In this document: one piece after another, positions 52,789 to 60,652 of the stretch
Position numbering within the stretch: position 1 is the stretch's first letter
How the letters are laid out: the number at the start of each line of letters is the position of its first letter
DNA from: an uncultured Clostridia bacterium
GTDB taxonomy: Bacteria > Bacillota > Clostridia > Lachnospirales > CAG-274
Direction of reading: 5' to 3'
Length of the DNA stretch: 64,000 nucleotides
NCBI GenBank assembly: GCA_947630475.1
Contig: CANRHR010000002.1
Coordinates: 1-64,000, forward strand
Made by a program: the position numbers and the translations under genes
Notes under the pieces: model-generated
The model's database searches: none
What the model saw: only the letters and a program-made list of their open reading frames with translations
What the model was told of the DNA's origin: nothing

Positions 52789-55056
52789 TTGGAATTTTAT
52801 GTAAATATAATGAGCCTTGAAGAATTTAGCGAGGAATTAAGATCAATAGGCAGTAATCTGTTTAATATAACAGATAATTATCGCATAACAAATTACGAGC
52901 TGCTCAATGAAATGGGAGAAGAATGTACGGAAGAAATAAAAAATACAATGCAAGAAATCGGAAAATTGTTGGATGAAAGCGTATTTACGGTAAAGAAATA
53001 TGAAAATTTTCTGGTTAATGCTTTTAATGAATATGCCGATGCCGAAAAATTAATACAAAAAACGGCTGAAGCTTTGGAAAACAGTGTTTCTTTTGGAACA
53101 TCGGCAGCGCAACCGGTTATAACTTTCAGCATTATGCCGAATATTACATTTTTGGGCGTTTTATTTAATTTTGATGCTGTGCTGCCGCCTATAAATGTTA
53201 CGGATATTACCCCATCATATGATGACAACGAAAAGCTGATTGTGCCGAGCTTAAGGACGGAAATAAGCAAAGATGGAAATAAAAAAGACAATTCTCTTCG
53301 TGCTGTTATGGGTCTTCTTCCGACTCTTTGCCCCAGCGCAGAAGTTGCATGGGATTATCCGCTTTTTGCCGATTTTATAAAAGAAGATGATTTTGATGGA
53401 TCTTTTGCCGAAAATGGTATGTCATATGACCCAAACAATAATTCTTATTTGGGCGGCTTATGGTATGATATTTTGGGTAATATTGATTCAATGCTTGATT
53501 CTGTCGGCAATGCATTTCAAACAAATTACAATTCCTTAAATACTTTGGGCTTTTCTTATATTATTGCTTATATTATAGATAACAATATTTCAATAGGAGA
53601 GTTAGGAGGTTTTAAAACGCTTGCGGATATTATGAATTCGAGAGTAAGTTTAAATATTGATGCAGGCGCTGAAAACGATAAAACTGAAGAGGGTGAAGCG
53701 AATCAAAAATTTGAAGACAGTGGCATTTTTGTAGGAAAAAATCCTAATAAAAAAGATGAAGATGAAGAAGATGAAAATAAAAATAAAGATAAAGATGATG
53801 AAGCAAAACAGGAAATTGATGATAATAAAACTGTAACGGAAAAAAATCCCAATAAAGATAACGAACAAAAAGAGGAAGATAAAACTACACCAGCGGACCC
53901 AACAGTACAACCGGGGCAAACACCAGCGGACCCGACAGTACAACCGGGGCAAACACCAGCGGACCCGACAGTACAGCCAGGGCAAACACCAGCGGACCCA
54001 ACAGTACAACCGGGGCAAACACCAGTGGACCCGACAACACCAACGGAAAACAATACAACCTCAACAGGAAGCGAAAATTCAAACGAAGCCGGAATTCCAA
54101 GTGAGGCTGAAACATCAAACGGAGTAGAAACGCCTACTAAAACAGAAGTACCGACTAAAACAGAAACACCAACTGAAGGTAAAGCACCTGCTGAAACAGA
54201 AACACCAATTGAAGGCGAAGCACCTGCTGAAGCGGAAACACCGACTGAAGGCAAAGCACCAACTGAAAGCGAAGCACCCGCTGAAACAGAAGCACCAATT
54301 GAAGGCGAAGCACCAACTGAAACAGAAGCGCCAATTGAAGGTGAAGCACCAACTGAAACAGAAGCACCAATTGAAGGTGAAGCACCTGCTGAAACAGAAG
54401 CGCCAACTGAAGCCGATGGCGGCTCAAATGCCGATGGGCAAAACGACTCTTCTCATGGCGGCAGATCAGGCGGAAGCAATCATTCTAATAGAAGAGATGC
54501 AGGAAGTATGCCGGTAAGTGGTTTAAAAGACAAAGCAAACTTTAAGCCTGAATATTCTAAAGGGGAAAGTTTAACTCCAAATGAAGTATTAGATGCAGCG
54601 AAAGCTTATTCTGCTGATTTAAATTCTGTCGGTTTGGATAGTAAATATATCGGCTCGGGTTCAGGCTCAAATGAAGCTTATAGCGAATCGTACAATACAT
54701 CCGAATCATTTTACGAAAGGATTATTTCTTCAATAGGAGGCAGCGGTTATGCACAAAACAGTGTTGCGGCAATAAGAAAATCCAATGCGGCAAAAGGTGC
54801 GGCAGGCGCCGGAGTAGGCATAGGCGCAGCGGCAGCCGGCAGCATAGGAGGAGTTGGCATGCTTGGCGGCGGCGCAGTAAGCGGAGCAGCAGGCATAGCT
54901 CAGGGAGGCACAGCGGCTGTCGATTCTATGGTAAATAGTATGATGCCGGTATTATCCCATATTATCGGTGGCGCCGGTGTAAACAATGTATTCGAGCTTG
55001 TCGGAAATGTAGAGATGTGCAGTTTGAGCTGGCTCTCAGAATTAAGACTTTTTTAG
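52789..55056 (+). CDS. Large low-complexity putative T7SS substrate
   Basis: The 755-residue protein starts MEFYVNIMSLEEFSEELRSI, a ~105-residue helical domain similar to that of the 49651 protein but without a Trp. A ~200-residue unknown region follows, then an acidic Asp/Lys/Glu block (~316-350), four 11-residue TPADPTVQPGQ repeats (~367-410), about 85 residues of EAPTE-type repeats (~457-543), a Ser/Gly part and a hydrophobic Gly/Ala-rich segment (~667-725, GAGVGIGAAAAGSIGGVGML). The TTG at 52789 is chosen because GAGGTGATAAT precedes it. No signal peptide. It may be a long wall-spanning secreted protein. The function is unknown. Confidence 0.6.
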   Translation: MEFYVNIMSLEEFSEELRSIGSNLFNITDNYRITNYELLNEMGEECTEEIKNTMQEIGKLLDESVFTVKKYENFLVNAFNEYADAEKLIQKTAEALENSVSFGTSAAQPVITFSIMPNITFLGVLFNFDAVLPPINVTDITPSYDDNEKLIVPSLRTEISKDGNKKDNSLRAVMGLLPTLCPSAEVAWDYPLFADFIKEDDFDGSFAENGMSYDPNNNSYLGGLWYDILGNIDSMLDSVGNAFQTNYNSLNTLGFSYIIAYIIDNNISIGELGGFKTLADIMNSRVSLNIDAGAENDKTEEGEANQKFEDSGIFVGKNPNKKDEDEEDENKNKDKDDEAKQEIDDNKTVTEKNPNKDNEQKEEDKTTPADPTVQPGQTPADPTVQPGQTPADPTVQPGQTPADPTVQPGQTPVDPTTPTENNTTSTGSENSNEAGIPSEAETSNGVETPTKTEVPTKTETPTEGKAPAETETPIEGEAPAEAETPTEGKAPTESEAPAETEAPIEGEAPTETEAPIEGEAPTETEAPIEGEAPAETEAPTEADGGSNADGQNDSSHGGRSGGSNHSNRRDAGSMPVSGLKDKANFKPEYSKGESLTPNEVLDAAKAYSADLNSVGLDSKYIGSGSGSNEAYSESYNTSESFYERIISSIGGSGYAQNSVAAIRKSNAAKGAAGAGVGIGAAAAGSIGGVGMLGGGAVSGAAGIAQGGTAAVDSMVNSMMPVLSHIIGGAGVNNVFELVGNVEMCSLSWLSELRLF
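53888..54019 (+). repeat. Four tandem 33-bp repeats inside the substrate gene
   Basis: Each unit encodes TPADPTVQPGQ. The four units differ only at a few synonymous sites, and a fifth decayed unit follows (TPVDPTTPTE). Copy number could vary between strains by slippage or recombination. Confidence 0.85.
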
Positions 55057-55065
55057 CCAATAATT

Positions 55066-55096
55066 AAGTACCCCGCCTTTAAGGCGGTGGGTACTT
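55066..55096. repeat. Hairpin repeat, best copy
   Basis: AAGTACCC-CGCC-TTTAA-GGCGG-TGGGTACTT gives a long near-perfect stem. It is the clearest member of the GGCGGTGGG family, between the large substrate gene and the second DUF4176 gene. No T-run follows, so it is not a classical terminator. Confidence 0.75.
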
Positions 55097-55224
55097 ACTG
55101 TTGATTTTAGTGAAAGTATAAGAATTGGATTCAGTTTTGTTTTATAAAATTTTTAAAATATAATTTAAAAATTAATAAGCGCAGGTATCAATAATAATTT
55201 GATTTGAAAAGGAGGGCAAAAGCT

Positions 55225-55509
55225 ATGCTACCGATAGGTTCAGTGGTAATTTTAAAAGGAGGTTCAAAAACACTTATGATTTTTGGAAGAAAGCAGATGA
55301 GTACGATAAATAACAAGATATGGGATTATCTTGCCTGCTTTTATCCGGAGGGCAGTATCGGCTCTGAATATTGCTTTCTTTTTAATGAAGAAGATATTGA
55401 TGAAGTTGTATTTACAGGTTATTCCGATGAAAACAATAAAAGTTTTGAAAAGCATCTTATGAATAGCCTTAACCGAAGCAGAGAAAATTCTTCTGACGAA
55501 AAAATGTGA
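55225..55509 (+). CDS. DUF4176 protein, second copy
   Basis: The 94-residue protein, equal in length to the first copy, starts MLPIGSVVILKGGSKTLMIF and shows the shared YPEGSIGSE and NEEDIDEVVFTGYSD segments. ATG at 55225 follows AAAGGAGG. It lies after the large substrate gene, repeating the substrate/DUF4176 order. It probably serves as that cargo's targeting factor, an inference from the pairing. Confidence 0.8.
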   Translation: MLPIGSVVILKGGSKTLMIFGRKQMSTINNKIWDYLACFYPEGSIGSEYCFLFNEEDIDEVVFTGYSDENNKSFEKHLMNSLNRSRENSSDEKM

Positions 55510-55532
55510 ATATAAAATAATGGAGATTTATT

Positions 55533-56351
55533 ATGTATATATATTATATTTTAATTGGCGCTGCAGTTTTAATAGTTTTAAGTATTATTTTTTTAACGGT
55601 TTTTGTGATAAAAAATGTTGCATCTAAAGTTAATAAAGATAATGTAGATGTAGGTGATTATAAGACAGAATGGGAGCATATAAAGGATTTTAGTGATATT
55701 AATTCAGAGAAAAAAAGTAAAATCAGCTCTTTTAAAGATGAATTTGATGATGAAGTTAATACAGTAGGAGCTGATATATCAGATTTTATCGATGAAAAAA
55801 AAGAGAACGCTTCTTTAAGCCCAAAGAATCAAAGGCCGGATGTTAAAGCAGAGAATGTACCATCTTCAGATTTTATTAACGATTATAAGACAATAAGTTT
55901 TGATGATATGGATGATGCAGAATATGCTGACACAATGAGTTTTGATGATATGAAAGATGAAGATGATGACGCTACAAGGAGTCTTGATGAAGAGTATGAT
56001 TATGATGCTACAAGAAGCCTTGATGATGTTTTTATGCCTAAAGAGAAAAAAATTGAAGTTACTCTTAAATATAAGGATTCAAATGGTTTAAAGATACAAA
56101 AAATGGATAAAGAACAAATAAATGTTGGAAGAGGCATAGGAAACGACCTTTTATTTAGAAGCGACAGCTTTACCAGCAGAAATCATGCTATTTTTACTAT
56201 ACGTGACAATGAGCTTTATATCAAAGATTTGAACAGCAAAAACGGTACATTTATAAACAAAACAACAAAAGTAACCGGAGAAACAAAGCTTGAGGAAAGC
56301 TGTGAAATAACTTTTGGCGATGTTGTTGTAGAGGTTATTATTGAAAAATAA
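55533..56351 (+). CDS. Membrane-anchored FHA-domain protein with repeated Thr motifs
   Basis: The 272-residue protein has one N-terminal membrane helix (about 2-27), then an acidic linker and a C-terminal FHA domain (about 175-270, with INVGRGIGNDLLF, SRNHAIFTIRDN and NSKNGTFIN). FHA domains bind phosphothreonine. The linker has four copies of T-x-S-[FL]-D-[DE]: T120 TISFDD, T134 TMSFDD, T148 TRSLDE and T160 TRSLDD, likely kinase sites. Kinase (58702) and phosphatase (56362) genes are adjacent. It could self-regulate by phospho-dependent binding, like GarA. A domain-level call is very sure; the mechanism is inferred. Confidence 0.85.
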   Translation: MYIYYILIGAAVLIVLSIIFLTVFVIKNVASKVNKDNVDVGDYKTEWEHIKDFSDINSEKKSKISSFKDEFDDEVNTVGADISDFIDEKKENASLSPKNQRPDVKAENVPSSDFINDYKTISFDDMDDAEYADTMSFDDMKDEDDDATRSLDEEYDYDATRSLDDVFMPKEKKIEVTLKYKDSNGLKIQKMDKEQINVGRGIGNDLLFRSDSFTSRNHAIFTIRDNELYIKDLNSKNGTFINKTTKVTGETKLEESCEITFGDVVVEVIIEK

Positions 56352-56361
56352 GGAGGTTAAA

Positions 56362-57108
56362 ATGCTTTTTCTTGATATCGGTTGTATAAGCGATAAGGGC
56401 AATAAAAGAAAAATAAACCAGGATAGAGTATTGTCATTGAAAAACGATGACTCGGCTTTATTTGTTGTAGCTGACGGTATGGGAGGAATGGACAGCGGAG
56501 AATATGCCAGCACATTTTTAATAAAAGAGATGCATAGCTGGTGGGATAAGAATGAACTTAATTTTGCCGATTTGGAATCGGATAAAATAACAGATATGAT
56601 TTATTATAAGATAAACCAAATAAATAATTCTCTGGTAGATTACTGCAAAAAAAATAATATGAAAACAGGTACAACCCTGTCTTTAATTTTTATGCATGAT
56701 GATTATGCCATAGCTGCTTATTCCGGTGATACAAGAATATACCACATAGGTTCGGAAAACAATGTTGTATCTCAGGTTTCGGAAGATGAAACCCTTTATA
56801 ACTATTATGAAAAATATGAAAACACTTCAGAGGAAAAAAATTTTAAAAGAAATAAAAGCATACTTTTTTCATATATAGGCAGGGCGAACAGTGTTTCCGT
56901 TTCTTTTAAGGAGATAAAAATTAAACAGGGAGATATGTTTATAATTTGTACAGATGGCTTTTATAATTATTTTAACGTATACGAAGATAAAAATATCAGC
57001 CAAATGATTAATTTAAAAGCACAGCAGGCTTGTGAAAGCTTTGCCGCCGATGTTAAAAAGAAAGAAGCGGCAGATAATCTTTCAATTGTATTTATAAAAT
57101 GTATGTAG
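56362..57108 (+). CDS. PP2C-family protein phosphatase
   Basis: The 248-residue enzyme removes phosphate from Ser/Thr. The PPM metal motifs are present: RKINQDRV, VVADGMGGMDSGEYAS, AAYSGDTRIYHI, CTDGFYNY and AADNLSIVFI. It lacks a membrane segment. ATG at 56362 follows AAGGAGG; the frame overlaps the FHA gene only in its unused upstream part. It would counteract the kinases in the same cluster. Confidence 0.93.
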   Translation: MLFLDIGCISDKGNKRKINQDRVLSLKNDDSALFVVADGMGGMDSGEYASTFLIKEMHSWWDKNELNFADLESDKITDMIYYKINQINNSLVDYCKKNNMKTGTTLSLIFMHDDYAIAAYSGDTRIYHIGSENNVVSQVSEDETLYNYYEKYENTSEEKNFKRNKSILFSYIGRANSVSVSFKEIKIKQGDMFIICTDGFYNYFNVYEDKNISQMINLKAQQACESFAADVKKKEAADNLSIVFIKCM

Positions 57109-57117
57109 GAGATTATT

Positions 57118-58626
57118 ATGAATAAAAAATTTTTAACTTTAATTTTAATTTTTATAATTTCATTGAGTACAGTTGTTTATGCAGATGACATAAATATGAG
57201 AATAGCTGATGATGAAAAAAATATAAGGGATGCGGCAACTGTTGATGTTAATTATAAAGCGGATATGCTTATAAATTCCGAGCTTTTGGATGCTCCGATA
57301 AAAAATGCCGTAGATAAGAAAAGAGAATATGAATCAAACGAAGAAACGAATTATAAGGATTTGCGTACAGATGTTGTTGTAAATCTTAAAGGCAGCTCAA
57401 AAAAAGTCAGTCTTTTAATCGGCACAGATCTTGGCGAATATTCCGATTTTGTGGATAATATAATAATTAATGCCGACGGTATGTATTGCTTTGTTTCTCC
57501 ATCGGATTTTTCAGTTAAAAAAAGTGAATCAAATACAGTTTCGCTTAAAATTAATGATGATAATAATGTAATAGCCAAATACAACGGCACAGCACAGGTG
57601 AGGTTTTTAAAAACAGCAGTGTTGTGTCTATTTGTGTTTATTGCATTATACATATTGTTTTTTATGCTTTTTTATGTCAGAAAAACACAGTTTAAAGAGG
57701 GCTTTAATGTAACTATGATTTATTGCATGGGCGGCGCAATAATAGTTTTAAGTATTCTTATAGGGCTTGTTATGCTTATTGTAAATGAAGGCTCCTTTGC
57801 GGAAAAAAAGGCTCTTAAGCTTGCAGAAAATGATATTTCTTTTTTTAATGTTGATTTTGAAAATTATTCTTCCGAAGATTCTGTCAACGGAATTTATCTG
57901 GGAGTTCCCATATATAATGAAGGTTTTAATACTGAGGTTTTGACCGCCTGCAAAAAAAGTGACAATTCTCTTGAAAGCGATAAGGTTATAGGAGGACGTT
58001 ACAATGCGGGCATGAAAATTTTTAAATTTCCCGTTAATGGCTCCGGCTCATATTATTTAAAGAATAACAGCGTTGTATTCAGCGATGTAAACTCAAAGGA
58101 TGAAGGTCTTTATGAAGCGGTTTCAATGCTTGCGTCAAAAAATATACTGAGCGGCAAGGCTGACGGAATTTATGGCGTTGACGATACGCTTACAAGAGCG
58201 GAAAGCGTTACAATGTTTTGCAAGATGCTTAACATAGATGAAAAATCAGATTCCAATGCAAAATTTGATGATATAAATAATTCTGATTGGTTTTATAATT
58301 ATGTTATGGCAGGCAAAAAGTATGAAATTCTTTCAGGCTATGATGATAATACTTTCAGGGCGGGCAATACAATAACAAGACAGGAATTTGCGGCGGTTCT
58401 CGGACAGATTTTGCAAAACAGATACGGTTATGTTCTTCCGGAGGATACGTCAAATTTATCTGTATATGATGATTCTGGTGATATATCATTTTGGGCGCTG
58501 AATTATATTTCTATGCTTGAGCGTGAAGGTATTAATATATGGAAAGAGAATTATCTGCCTAAAAATCCGATAACAAGAGGAGAAGCGGCAATGCTGCTTT
58601 ACAGAGCTTATTCTATGATGGAATAA
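57118..58626 (+). CDS. Two-TM protein with three C-terminal SLH domains
   Basis: The 502-residue protein has a signal-like N-terminus (LILIFIISLSTVVYA), an extracytoplasmic region (about 24-160), two membrane segments (~163-186 and ~199-222) and a C-terminal exported part. Three SLH repeats are visible: about 327-372 (TLTRAESVTMFCKML), 382-432 (NTFRAGNTITRQEFAAVL) and 451-500 (NPITRGEAAMLLYRAY). SLH domains bind pyruvylated wall polymer. The protein could fix the secretion complex to the cell wall. It follows the phosphatase gene by nine bases. Confidence 0.88.
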   Translation: MNKKFLTLILIFIISLSTVVYADDINMRIADDEKNIRDAATVDVNYKADMLINSELLDAPIKNAVDKKREYESNEETNYKDLRTDVVVNLKGSSKKVSLLIGTDLGEYSDFVDNIIINADGMYCFVSPSDFSVKKSESNTVSLKINDDNNVIAKYNGTAQVRFLKTAVLCLFVFIALYILFFMLFYVRKTQFKEGFNVTMIYCMGGAIIVLSILIGLVMLIVNEGSFAEKKALKLAENDISFFNVDFENYSSEDSVNGIYLGVPIYNEGFNTEVLTACKKSDNSLESDKVIGGRYNAGMKIFKFPVNGSGSYYLKNNSVVFSDVNSKDEGLYEAVSMLASKNILSGKADGIYGVDDTLTRAESVTMFCKMLNIDEKSDSNAKFDDINNSDWFYNYVMAGKKYEILSGYDDNTFRAGNTITRQEFAAVLGQILQNRYGYVLPEDTSNLSVYDDSGDISFWALNYISMLEREGINIWKENYLPKNPITRGEAAMLLYRAYSMME

Positions 58627-58640
58627 TGTTTTATACCCTC

Positions 58641-58681
58641 CCAAATAAGTCACCGTATAATAAGCGGTGGCTTATATTTGG
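58641..58681. repeat. Hairpin repeat, diverged copy
   Basis: CCAAATAAGTCACCG-TATAATAAG-CGGTGGCTTATATTTGG gives a stem with a few mismatches before the kinase gene. It shares the GCGGTGG core with the other hairpins. It may act as a partial terminator. Confidence 0.55.
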
Positions 58682-58701
58682 TTGAATTTGGAGGTAGTTT
58701 T

Positions 58702-60123
58702 ATGGATGATTTAAAAAAATTTGAACCGCTGTGGGATTGTTACTATATAAAAGAGCTTTTGGGCGAGGGCGGATATGGCAGGGTTTTTCGTATAGAAAGA
58801 ACAGAATTTGGCAACACCTATGTTGCGGCGCTGAAGCATATGAGAGTGCCTCAAACTCAATCTGAGGTTAAGAGTGTCATGGCTGACGGAATGAGTAAAG
58901 AGGATGCAGAAAAATATTTTGAAGCTTTTGTTGAAGATATTGTAAAAGAATTTGTGATTATGTCAAAGCTTAAAGGCAACAGCCATGTTGTAAGCTATGA
59001 GGATCATAAAATTATAAAATCAAAAGACAAAATAGAATGGGACATTTTTGTAAGAATGGAGCTTCTTACAGGGCTTATAGATTATATCTCCAATAACAAC
59101 ATCAGAAAAAAAGATATAATTCAGCTTGGTATAGATATATGCAAGGCGCTGGAAGCTTGTAAAAAATACAATATTATACACAGAGATATTAAGCCGGAAA
59201 ATATATTTGTAACACAAACAGGCCAATTTAAGCTTGGTGATTTTGGAATTGCAAGACAAATTGAAAAAACTGTATCGGGTCTTTCAAAAAAAGGCACTTT
59301 TACTTATATTGCGCCTGAGGTATATAAGGGCGAAGCTTATGGTTCCACGGTGGATATTTATTCGTTGGGTATTGTTATGTATAGGCTACTTAACAATAAC
59401 AGAGTTCCTTTTATGCCTGATTATCCTGCCCCGATAACGCATAACGACAGGGAAAGCGCACTTATAAGAAGGCTTAGCGGAGAAGAATTTAAAAATCCGG
59501 CTAATGCTGACGGAAAGCTTGCGGAAATTGTTCTTAAGGCTTGCAAGTACAATCCTAAAGAAAGATATGAAAGCGCTGCCGCTATGAGAAAAGCGCTTGA
59601 AAAAATTCTTAACAGCGAAGAGGAAGAGCCTTTTATTTATCCACATGGCGACAAAGTGGAAATTAAGAGCATAAATTATGTTTCGGAAAAAAAAGAAAGC
59701 AAGATATTAAAGCATACAAACAATAAAAGTAAAATCGATAAAGTTAATGAAAATTCTGTTAAAGATAAGCCGAAAAGCAAAAAAATTGAAACTATTAATA
59801 AAACAAATAAAACGAATGAACCTAAAAAGCCAAAAATACAAAAAGAAAGCAAGCTTAAAGAAAATAAATTTATTTATTTTGTTAAATTTATTATAGATAA
59901 AGGAAATGTAAGAACAAAGACAACTCCGGAAGAAAAAATTTTAGCCGGTATTTTTTCATGCATGATGGGAATAATTGTTGGTTTGATTGTGTTTGCCGTG
60001 TTGATGGGAGGATATTCAATATATGAAAAATATAACCCAAGTGAAGAAGTGGCGGAAACTTTAAAAAATGAGGAAGGAAATAATACAGAGGTGAAATTTT
60101 TTTATAGTTATGAGGAGATTTGA
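58702..60123 (+). CDS. Ser/Thr protein kinase with C-terminal membrane segment
   Basis: The 473-residue protein has a kinase domain at about 15-310, with the Gly loop GEGGYGRVF (~20), AALK, the catalytic loop HRDIKPENIF (H160), DFGIA and GTFTYIAPEVY. A Lys-rich linker (~325-405) follows, then one membrane helix (~413-441, IFSCMMGIIVGLIVFAVL) and a short outer tail. All key residues are intact, so it is probably active. It likely phosphorylates the Thr motifs in the FHA protein and EssC-linked partners. ATG at 58702 follows GGAGGTAG. Confidence 0.95.
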   Translation: MDDLKKFEPLWDCYYIKELLGEGGYGRVFRIERTEFGNTYVAALKHMRVPQTQSEVKSVMADGMSKEDAEKYFEAFVEDIVKEFVIMSKLKGNSHVVSYEDHKIIKSKDKIEWDIFVRMELLTGLIDYISNNNIRKKDIIQLGIDICKALEACKKYNIIHRDIKPENIFVTQTGQFKLGDFGIARQIEKTVSGLSKKGTFTYIAPEVYKGEAYGSTVDIYSLGIVMYRLLNNNRVPFMPDYPAPITHNDRESALIRRLSGEEFKNPANADGKLAEIVLKACKYNPKERYESAAAMRKALEKILNSEEEEPFIYPHGDKVEIKSINYVSEKKESKILKHTNNKSKIDKVNENSVKDKPKSKKIETINKTNKTNEPKKPKIQKESKLKENKFIYFVKFIIDKGNVRTKTTPEEKILAGIFSCMMGIIVGLIVFAVLMGGYSIYEKYNPSEEVAETLKNEEGNNTEVKFFYSYEEI

Positions 60124-60479
60124 TTGGAAAAATTGCTGATACTATGATTGCAAGTTATTCCAAAAAATGTACGTTTTGTCAGGATATATTGTAATAAAAA
60201 ACAAAAGGATATAAAATATAAAAACAATATGCAAGCAAATATGTTACACCTCTCACCGCCTGTTATGCGGGGGGGGGGGTATTTGATTATTAGGTAAAAG
60301 ATGAATTTTTTGATTTATCTTAATGAATTACAGGATTGCTATAATTTGCGGTTAAAAATTATTTTGATGGCGTGACGAATTTGTCTATACCGAATTTATT
60401 TGGGTATAAGCAAGCAGGGTAAACCATTTATATTTTTGTAAAATTAAAAACAGAATATTAAAAGAGAGGTGTTAAAAAT
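60124..60479. other. Intergenic region with an 11-base G run
   Basis: The 356-base gap holds CACCGCC-TGTTAT-GCGG followed by a run of G, in total 11 Gs at 60269-60279. The hairpin belongs to the GGCGGTGGG family, here apparently altered by G-tract growth. The rest is AT-rich, and a weak AGAGAGG site precedes the small gene at 60480. No promoter is certain. Confidence 0.6.
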
Positions 60480-60650
60480 ATGATTTCAGATGAAATATTG
60501 TTCTATGGCGGAATAGCAGTTGATATCATAACAGCTGCGTCAGCGATAATATTTTTTGTGATATTTTATATAGGAAAAATAAAATTAAACATCAAGTTTG
60601 ATAAGGAATATGGAGAAATTCCAAAAATTAAAAAAAGGAAGAAGGAATAA
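60480..60650 (+). CDS. 56-residue single-pass membrane protein
   Basis: The peptide MISDEILFYGGIAVDIITAA continues into one membrane helix (about 7-31) and a basic tail ending KIKKRKKE, which suggests an N-out/C-in orientation. AGAGAGG lies 12 bases before the ATG. It ends two bases before the kinase/propeller gene, so they are translationally linked. I recognise no family; an accessory part in the T7SS or kinase complex is possible. Confidence 0.7.
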   Translation: MISDEILFYGGIAVDIITAASAIIFFVIFYIGKIKLNIKFDKEYGEIPKIKKRKKE

Positions 60651-60652
60651 TT

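Noticed and set aside
53650-54254. Long minus-strand open frames opposite the repeat region of the 52789 gene, giving Cys/Gly/Val- or Leu/Gln-rich peptides
   Set aside because: They are read from the complement of the 33-bp and EAPTE repeats. Low-complexity repeats commonly leave all frames open. They have no ribosome binding site or sensible composition.
58641-58681. Treating the hairpin before the kinase as a firm terminator of the T7SS operon
   Set aside because: It has no T-run and contains mismatches; the kinase gene belongs functionally to the same set, so read-through is likely.
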